Shown here piece after piece: positions 56,125 to 64,000 of a DNA stretch of 64,000 nucleotides. Every line of letters begins with the position of its first letter. Position 1 is the first letter of the stretch. Source of the DNA: Thalassia testudinum (Eukaryota; Streptophyta; Magnoliopsida; Alismatales; Hydrocharitaceae); contig JAZHRO010000063.1 of assembly GCA_037157565.1 (NCBI GenBank), positions 152,880,501 to 152,944,500 of the forward strand, given 5' to 3'. The notes beneath the pieces are model-generated. The model saw only the letters and a program-made list of their open reading frames with translations, was not told the DNA's origin and did not search any database. A program made the position numbers and the translations under genes.

Positions 56125-57908
56125 TGATGTAAGCACATTTACACTACTTAAAATGTCTATTTATGCATGTTCTTAAGCATAAGATTGCATTTCATGATAT
56201 AAATATTGCATAACATGCATCATCTTGCATTTAGAGTAGTTTGAATAAAATGGAGGTTAATTGTCTCCTTTTATGTGCTTGGATGAGGCAAACATTTTAT
56301 CGGGGCCTCGGATCAAAGATCCAACCGTATGGATGTGATCAGGGCGATGATTGGAGTTCAACGACTCCAAGATCGCCCTAATCAGGCATCCGTAGCATCA
56401 GATAGAGATCGGGGAACCCTAGAAGATCAAGGGCCAGGATGGTGTAAATCCGCACTTTAGATGACAAATCTGACCGCACGTATGAATTCGGATCGACGAT
56501 CGCAGCCCAACGACACAAAAATCGAGTCAATCCGACATCCGTGGTACCATCTACAACTTCCAGAAGATGGACGGCCAAGATGACGCCATGTGGCGCCATC
56601 TCAGCCGCCCAAACGGCCTCTTACATCTTGTGAAGACCGTGCACCCGTCTCCTCTCCGCCGTTGGATCTCGATCCAACGGTTGCGATGCGCCTGCGCTGA
56701 AGTCAAGCGCTCGACACAAATGCGACCGCAGCACAGCGGTCGAGCGCTCTAATGAGATGCAGGGACGTGCGTTCGAGCCGTGCCCTGCAGAAATTGGAGC
56801 CGTGGTGCGCCTCCAATCGACCGCACAATCGTGATCCAACGGCCACGCGCGCTAGATAGCGCCGACGCGCGATTAAATGCACGCGTGAACGTGCGATCGC
56901 ACGCACAGGCGGGCGGGTGGCAGCGGTGAAGGCGCGATTTTAAGCCGTCCCATCTCGCGATCGGACGGCTGAGACTTCGCGGAAGTGCGTAGGCGTTACA
57001 CACGCGGGCAGCCGAGCGGGCGCCCGTGGGCGTGGCAGCGACAGCCACGTCGGGGCTTTAGTGACGGATTTATCCGTCACTAAAGACCCCTTATTTATTA
57101 TTTTGGAGATGTAATGTCTATTTTGCCCCAACTCCTTGCAACTATAAAAGGAGACCCCCTCCATACGAAATTCTCATCCCTTCTTTCGCTTCTCTACCCC
57201 TCCAAAGCTCAAGAGAAGCTTGTCCCACACCCGGGATGCTTCTCGCGAGATAAAGTCCAATTTTCGTTCCCCTTCGGAAGTGGATCCCGCGACGACGACG
57301 GCGTGCTGCTCCGTTCCCGTTCTTCTGCTTCGTCCTCCTTCGTCCTGCTTCGTTCTCCTTCATCCAGGCGTCGTCCCATCCGGCTCATCCTCCGAGCAAC
57401 CGTCGAGGAGGATTTCTCTCTCCCTATTCTTTTTACCGCTTTCTAGTATAGATTTACTGCTTTCTAGATTAATCTACTCGTCCTCCAAGCAATTGTCGAG
57501 GAGGACATTTCTCTCTCCATTCTTTTAATGCTTTCTAGAGTAAATTTATCGCTTTCTAGAGTAATTATTTTATGCTTTCTAGTTGTAATGAACAATCACT
57601 TCAATGCAAAAATTCCTTGTTTATTCTACATCTCATTTTGATTTCTTTGTGTAATATTCTTTTTCTCTCTTACTCTCTCTCTCTCTTCTATTTTTTTAAA
57701 TAATTAGATAGTACTAAATTGAATTATTCTGTAACAAATAAAAAGAAACGCGTAGTTTTTAAATCAAACGTTCGCCTCCTTGTGTTCGACCCGGAATTTT
57801 AATTTCGGTATAAATTTTATTTGTTGAACACGAATTCTTCGCTTTCAAACTACAACGACAGGTTTTCCAAAACCAAACACGTTAGCGTAGGTTCGTACAC
57901 GTTCAACA
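56125..57908 (+). repeat. 5' LTR of element B
   Basis: TGATGTAAGC to TTCAACA. Contains a tRNA-like segment near 56725-56790, a perfect 13-bp palindrome at 57057-57084, a TATA box at 57143-57150 and a CT repeat near 57661-57690. Confidence 0.94.
57057..57084. promoter_or_regulatory. 13-bp palindrome upstream of the TATA box in LTR B
   Basis: TTTAGTGACGGAT and ATCCGTCACTAAA are perfect inverse complements with a TT loop, 59 bases before the TATA box. The 3' LTR repeats it at 63046-63073. A and C keep one arm ('ccgtcactaaa' at 3388, 'tttagtgacgg' at 19168 and 35331). It could be a dimeric factor site or the scar of a miniature transposon. Confidence 0.7.
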
Positions 57909-57911
57909 TTT

Positions 57912-57929
57912 TTGCGCCGTTGCCGGGGA
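57912..57929 (+). other. Primer-binding site of element B (tRNA-Asp)
   Basis: 17 of 18 positions match the tRNA-Asp complement (T for G at position 2), three bases from the LTR end. Confidence 0.9.
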
Positions 57930-58070
57930 GGCAACGATCTTTGATTTCTCTTCGCGTTTTGTAACTTACAAATCATTTACCTCACTTTTCTCCTTTCTTA
58001 TTGTAATTGCAGGTACTCTTTCGAGGCAGGCAAAAGCGGTAGATTGGAGTAAAGTGCTGTAGAAGGTTTT

Positions 58071-59054
58071 GTGAGTTACGCCCCCACCTCCCACCCATTA
58101 GATTTCATTTCATCACATAATAACTCAAACATCAATCAACCTAGGTGTTTTTATAAACTCTAAGGTTAGATTGTTTGTTGTTTGACACCCATACTCACCC
58201 CAACCCCCACATTAAAAAGAAAAAAAAAATCTCACAGAGGTACACAACCTCATCTGATTTTCAAACTCAACCGGTAATCCAATCTTAGGAGCCGGTACAC
58301 ACATCCAAACACATAATTGAGTAGAAATCAGATTAGGTAATCATTTGTGTGCCTAATTAAGTGGTGCAACAGGCCAATTGTTTGAGTTGATTGGGCCGCA
58401 CCACTTCAAATAAAATCAACTCATCAAGTAGCTGCCAATTAGGTTCAACTCTTAGGGATTTACTAGGCACTCCACATTCTTTTTAAAATTTAAAGGAAAA
58501 CATCTTCACCTGTGCTTGTAAAACTTGGTGTGCCAACGAAACTTGATTGAAAACACCTAAAGTTGAATCCTAAAAGCTACTAAGCAAGATTTGAATCTTA
58601 AAATTCAAGACATCAAAAACAATCTTGCTTGAAAACCACTGGTTGTGCACTCACACACGAATCAATCAATCATTAAGGGCACAACCCATTTAAAGGGCCC
58701 ATCACATTCCAAAGCACATTCAAACCTAGCCCTAAATAAAACAGAGTAGACGTTGGCCTTAAGGTTGGACTCGCTCTTCGAAACCCAGAACGAGATTATT
58801 TTCGATTAGTCTTTTTCTACTGTTCAATCTGATGTCTAGCTAGGGGAGTAGAGTCAAACGATCGCGGCTGGGGGGTACACTAGGAACCGGAGGCGCAAGT
58901 CGAAGGAAGAACCTTCTCCCCAGTCCCTCCTAACTGGTTGGATTGAACAGACGGAAGTAGATCAAATCGTTCCTTTATCTCAAGATGGGTTTTGAGAGTC
59001 TGTAGGTCTTTAGGCTAACTTATTTAAGGATAGGTTTGATTGTTTGTATTGCAG
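58071..59054 (+). other. Probable leader intron of element B
   Basis: Donor ttt/GTGAGTTA and acceptor tttgtattgcAG/gg are at the same places as in A. The length is 984. The acceptor lies 25 bases before the ORFX start. Confidence 0.5.
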
Positions 59055-59079
59055 GGCACCTTTCTTCCTCTCGTGTATC

Positions 59080-60883
59080 ATGAATCCTTCCACATATTTC
59101 ACGCATTCCCGCTCTTTCCCTCCTGTTGTAAATTATCCTCAACATGACGATTATCCCAACTCGTATTGTAATCGACCATCAGTTAGTTGGGATAATTCAG
59201 ATTGGGGATACAATTCCGGACCCCTGTGTTTAGGGTCTAACCCTGAACACTTTGATTTTGATTTTTATCCTTCTCAGAGCTACATCGATTATAGATCGTC
59301 TTCCTTTCATGAACAGCATAATACGATCTACAATCAAGAAGGATACACCGATCCTTACCCATCCTCTGATGTCACTGCCTTTAGGTCATCACCATCTTTT
59401 CAACAATCTAAAATGACCTATTATCAGGAAGGGTATAACGAATCTCAATTCGTTAATTCCCCTACATTGATGTCAAACCCACCCAACCCTGAACCAACTC
59501 ATTTGGTTCAGGTTAACCAGGTTCAAGATAAGGTTCTGGCTAACTTGAGGAATATCATTCAATCTTTAGAAGTTCAGCCAATACCTTGCATTGAGAGATT
59601 GGAGCCCCTGATTGAAATGATTGATGATTTAAACAAGTCTTTGTTGGATTGGCTCCAGGAAGTTAAGGATAAGAACCCGGGTGAGTTTCTACTTGGGAAA
59701 TTAGCGAAATTGAGGACGAGATTCGTGATTGCTTTGATTCAATCTTGGAATAATTCCTAGGATGAACTCTCTTCAGGAAAGCCAATGACAGAACCTGCTC
59801 AGGCACCTGTTGGGGGGGGACACTTGTTACGAGGCTGACTAGATTGAATTAAAGCAACCAATTAAGGATGACCTGATTTCTTCACCTGAGATCCCTGAGC
59901 CGGGTTACGAGGAAACGTATGTCTCCTGGGAACACAAAGTGACAACCGATTTTGGGACATACATTGATACGGATCCTGATTTCTTTGATGGTGAAGATTC
60001 AAGTTGCGAAGTCTCACACGAGTTTTCAGATCACGATTTTTGTGAGACGATTGGGCCTGAGGAATCTGATAGATCATTTGATAGCCCAATAACTGAGGAA
60101 ACTGATCTTATTAGGGCACACGATACGGATCCAGAATCGCATTTTCTGGAGGAATCAATTCAATGCCCTGATTATCAGTTACACCCTGTTGAGCTTATTG
60201 ATGATTCTAATTCTGAGATAATTAGACCCAAGTCAATTTTGATTTTACCACATCATTTAGACTTGGAGATTTCAGATGGGGTGATCAATATACAAGAGGT
60301 CCTGGAATTTGATATGCTAAATGAGGAGGATAGGAGCTGGGAAGTTTTGATTTGGGAAGTTAATTTAGGAGGAAATGGAAGATTGAGTCGAAGGGTTCCT
60401 TTTAAGTTGAAACCATTAAATCAGAACCCTTACGACATTTGTATCGAGGATGTTCAACCCAAGCACACATTCAACGATTATCCTTTTGAGCTTCAATTTT
60501 CTGTAACCCGACTTTTTGGTCTTGGGTTGCATCCTCAGAAATCGCAGGCCCGATCCCGCTTACATTCTGATTTTAGGTTTTGGGTAATTTTTATCCAGAA
60601 CCTAAGATATTATCGATTATGGGGTGTGGGTCTGCACCACAATCTGGTCCGCATCTGTGGACCTCTGCTGACAGGTCAGAGGATTCTTCTGTTCATTCTA
60701 ATTCTGACCTGCACATGTGAATTCTTCATTTCTTTTCTTTGTATAGTGTGCCAAGCTGAAGGCACTAAACTCAGCACTTATACAGTTCCTTTTCATTTTC
60801 ATCTTGGAGCGGACCTGATATTCACGCAATTCAGGTGCTTTCTACACTTTTCCACTATGTTTTATGTCTTTTTAATACAATGA
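59080..60883 (+). pseudogene. ORFX of element B, nearly intact
   Basis: The best copy of the conserved frame, about 600 codons. Start MNPSTYFTHSRSF. A Tyr/Ser/Pro/Gln-rich N-terminus holds two YRSSSFHEQ/YYQEGY-type units. The helical part runs from VQDKVLANLRNIIQSLEVQ to MIDDLNKSLLDWLQEVKDKN. The acidic segment is TDPDFFDGEDSSCEVSHEFSD, and PKSILILPHHLDLEISD follows it. The C-terminus is hydrophobic (GQRILLFILILTCTCEFFI and later FSTMFYVFLIQ), possibly membrane-associated. A TAG at 59758-59760 replaces the CAG seen in A, and an extra G in an eight-G run at 59812-59819 shifts the frame. No domain family is recognised. It replaces gag-pol in these elements, so a role in mobilisation is possible but unproven. 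Confidence 0.75.
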
Positions 60884-62100
60884 GGACATTGCATTAGATA
60901 GGCATGGGGGGGTGGATATTCATCTCTGAATTCATTCATCAGCTCCGTAGATTTGTTTTATATATAAAAAAAAAATCGGAATTAGGAAAGAGAATTTGGG
61001 TTTAGGAAAATTTGCAATCTTAGGAAATACTACATTAGGATCTGAACATAAAGACCCCTTAGGTCTTTGGACTTAATTAGCCTGTGTATCCACTAAAATG
61101 TGGATTTGTCTTTGAGTCCTCGCTATCTTAATTCTATTATAATTGGAATAAATAAGTTTGGGTGATAAGTACACAACTTATTAACCCGCCCTCTGATTTG
61201 AGGGAATTTTAAGTTTTAAGCATCTACACACTTTCTTTGCACTGACTCGTTATTCGGCGATTCTAACGGAAATTGGGTAGCTAATGAACCTTCTAGGGTC
61301 ATATGGCTAGCAAGTTATCGTGGGTAACAGCCCATAGGTAGGTTGTCCAGAGCCCAGTCACTGGACCTTTTTCTTTTTGCTGCCTTTAGGTAAATCTTAG
61401 ATCAGGGAAGCCACCTACTTAAAAAAAAAAAAATCAAAAAGGAGAAAAGAACAAAAAGAAATAAGCCACACTTCGCCGCACGAGTATGGCTGGCAAGTTG
61501 TCGGTGGTAACAGCTCATCAACCGGTTGTCCAGAACCCAGCTCAGAAAATGCACTAAAAATTCCCAAAACACTTAGGAAGAAGTGGAGAAGTAGAATAAA
61601 CCGGGGAGATATACACTGGATTCACCCTTGTGTTGACCCCGTTAAAAAATAAAAGTAGGGAGAAAGCTACTGGTTGTAAAGATACACCTTTAGGCAGAAT
61701 TCTTTTTGAGGTCACCTAAAGGTGTAGAAATCTGAAGTCCGTTCTAATTGCCAGTCAACGAGTCTATCACAATCACAATAAGATGCTTAAAATTTAGGGT
61801 TCTCATCAAATCTTGGGTGAGTTGAATGATCGTAGAAAGCCACTCTTGAACCCTAAAATGTGAAAATTCAAAAAAAAAAAATTAGAAAAGAGTAAAAAGA
61901 GAAAAAGAAATTTTTCTTTGAATAAGGCGAGGGCTTGAGGCGGTCTGCATTTTGGCTGATACCCGGGCACTGTTGTGTCTTTGAAAGTTCAGTTCCTAAG
62001 TAGACAATTTCTTAATGGTTGAAAATAACTCAGGTCCAAATAATCTAACCTAATTCTCTTATAAATAGCATATAGTTTTTGCTAGGGACTAGCAAAAGAT
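60884..62100 (+). other. Noncoding tail of element B
   Basis: Internal polypurine-like motif at 60878-60915 with seven G's, then two ~60-base units at 61312-61372 and 61484-61545 around a short A-rich run, as in A. A homopolymer A run is near 61871-61880. Confidence 0.7.
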
Positions 62101-62113
62101 AGGCATGGGGGTA
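62101..62113 (+). other. Polypurine tract of element B
   Basis: 'aggcatgggggta' directly precedes the 3' LTR start TGATGTAAAC. Confidence 0.85.
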
Positions 62114-63888
62114 TGATGTAAACACATTTACACGACCTAAAATTTCTATTTATGCATGTTCTTAAGCATAAGATTGCATTTCATGATATAAATATTGCAT
62201 AACATGCATCATCTTGCATTTAGAGTAGTTTGAATAAAATGGAGGTTAATTGTCTCCTTTTATGTGCTTGAACAGGGCAAACATTTTATCGGAGCCTCGT
62301 ATCAAATATCCAACCGTATGGATGTGATCAGGGCGACGATCGGAGTTCAACGACTCCAAGATCGCCCTAATCAGGCATCCGTAGCATCAGATAGAGACCG
62401 GGGAACCCTAGAAGATCAAGGGCCAGGATGGTGTAAATCCACACTTCAGATGACAAATCCGACCGCACGAATGAATTCGGATCGACGATCGCAGCCCAAC
62501 GACACAAAAATCGAGTCAATCCGACATCCGTGGCACCATCTACAACTTCCAGAAGATGGATGGCCAAGATGATGCCATGTGGCGCCATCTCAGCCGCCCA
62601 AACGGCCGCTTGCATCTTGTGAAGACCGCGCACCCGTCTCCTCTCCGCCGTTGGATCTCGATCCAATGGCTGCGACGCGCCCGCGCTGAAGTCAAGTGCT
62701 CGACACAAACGCGACCGCAGCGCAGCGGTCGAGCGCTCTAACGAGATGCAGGGACGCACGTTCGAGCCGCGCCCCACAAAAATTGGAGCGGTGGCGCGCC
62801 TCCAATCGACCGCACGATCACGATCCAATGGCCGCACGTGCCCGATAGCGCCGACGCGCGATTGGACGCGTGCGTGAACGTGCGATCGCACGCACAAGCG
62901 GGCGGGCGGCAGCGGTGAAGGCGCGATTTTAAGCCGTCCGATCTCGCGATCGGACGGTTGAGACTTCGCGGAAGTGCGTAGGCGTTACGCACGCGAGTAG
63001 CCGAGCGGGCGCCCGTGGGCGCAGCGGCGACGGCCACGTCGGGGCTTTAGTGACGGATTTATCCGTCACTAAAGACCCCTTATTTATTATTTTGAATATG
63101 TAATGTCTATTTTGCCCCAACTCCTTGCAACTATAAAAGGAGACCCCCTCCATACGAAATTCTCATCCCTTATTTCTCTTCTCTACCCCTCCAAAGCTCA
63201 AGAGAAGCTTGTCCCACACCCGGGATGCTTCTTGCGAGATAAAGTCCAATTTTCGTTCCCCTTCGGAAGTGGATCCCGCGACGATGACGGCATGCTGCTC
63301 CGTTCCCGTTCTTCTGCTTCGTCCTGCTTCGTTCTCCTTCGTCCAGGCGTCGTCCCGTCCGACTCGTCCTCCGAGCAACCGTCGAGGAGGATTTCTCTCT
63401 CCCTATTCTTTTTACCGCTTTCTAGTATAGATTTACTACTTTCTAGATTAATCTACTCGTCCTCCAAGCAATCATCGAGGAGGACATTTCTCTCTCCATT
63501 CTTTTAATGCTTTCTAGAGTAAATTTATCGCTTTCTAGAGTAATTATTTTATGCTTTCTAGTTGTAATGAACAATCACTTCAATGCAAAAATTCCTTGTT
63601 TATTCTACATCTCATTTTGATTTCTTTGTGTAATATTCTTTTTCTCTCTTACTCTCTCTCTCTCTTCTATTTATTGTAAATAATTAGATAGTACTAAATT
63701 GAATTATTCTGTAACAAATAAAAAGAAACGCGTAGTTTTTAAATTAAACGTTCGCCTCCCTATGTTCGACCCGGAATTTTAATTTCGGTATAAATTTTAT
63801 TTGTTGAACACGAATTCTTCGCTTTCAAACTACAACGACAGGTTTTCCAAAACCAAACACGTTAGCGTAGGTTCGTACATGTTCAACA
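62114..63888 (+). repeat. 3' LTR of element B
   Basis: 1775 bases, partner of 56125-57908, with TATA at 63132-63139, followed by ACACT. Confidence 0.94.
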
Positions 63889-63893
63889 ACACT

Positions 63894-64000
63894 ACACTAC
63901 TATAAACTAACTACAATCACACAACTTGATCATCTAATCAACTACACTAAACTAATTACTGATCTAACTATTCTAAAAAGCATGTAAAGTCCTAATCTAA
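63894..64000 (-). repeat. Element G region resuming after B
   Basis: AT-rich sequence with 'actacac' and 'aactaatt' words continuing from 56119 after the ACACT duplication. Nothing else is visible before the window ends. Confidence 0.4.

Larger units (their letters stand above)
56125..63888 (+). mobile_element. Element B: non-autonomous Athila-related element
   Basis: 7764 bases with LTRs at 56125-57908 and 62114-63888, a tRNA-Asp primer site (17 of 18), a polypurine tract (62101-62113) and exact ACACT duplications (56120-56124 and 63889-63893). The interior has the same plan as A: leader with a probable intron, ORFX and a structured tail. It is better preserved than A, with one nonsense change and one single-base frameshift in ORFX. 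No gag or pol. Confidence 0.95.

Overview
The window is plant repeat DNA. I find no cellular gene, no rRNA, no complete tRNA gene and no CRISPR array. It is a nest of LTR retrotransposons, mostly Ty3/gypsy elements of the Athila type, of the kind usual in pericentromeric heterochromatin of a seed plant. The diagnostic signs are primer-binding sites matching the 3' end of plant tRNA-Asp, an Athila-like gag/protease/RT/RNase H/integrase series, and TG...CA LTRs with exact 5-bp target-site duplications (TSDs). The species cannot be named from the sequence.

Layout, left to right. 1-2433: part of a minus-strand LTR. 2460-10283: element A (+), a 7.8-kb non-autonomous element. 10284-12067: LTR scrap, minus-strand gag-protease scrap, a 0.6-kb GA-rich tract and a CACTA transposon end. 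12069-14387: plus-strand gag-protease remnant (K). 14388-16278: two LTR fragments in inverted orientation. About 15120-52270: a decayed Athila element M (-), split by five later insertions. Element C (18428-35967, TSD AGTGA) sits in the M integrase. Element D (22937-33304, TSD GGATT) sits inside C. The gag-only copia/Sirevirus-like element H (37043-42591) sits between M's RT and RNase H. Solo LTR S (44839-47098, TSD GAGAG) sits between protease and gag. Solo LTR F (49984-51675, TSD TGTAG) sits in M's 5' LTR. 52286-56119 and 63894-64000 belong to another AT-rich minus-strand Athila-type LTR, G, interrupted by element B (56125-63888, +, TSD ACACT), a sister of A.

How the parts relate. M once encoded the enzymes. 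A, B, C and D have LTRs, a tRNA-Asp-type primer site, a long leader and polypurine tracts, but no gag or pol. A, B and C instead carry a conserved open frame of about 500-600 codons (called ORFX here): a Tyr/Ser/Pro-rich N-terminus with an internal repeat, a short helical segment, a very acidic middle and a hydrophobic C-terminus. D has a more distant acidic frame in the same place. D shares its leader with M, which suggests that M-type elements mobilised D in trans. ORFX is the best candidate here for something undescribed. Other notable structure: a leader intron in A and B, a duplicated internal polypurine motif at a constant distance from the 3' LTR in five elements, hairpins at LTR ends whose arms covary between families, arrays of a GACGTC palindrome in the H LTRs, and a tRNA-like A-box/B-box segment inside the A/B/F LTR family.
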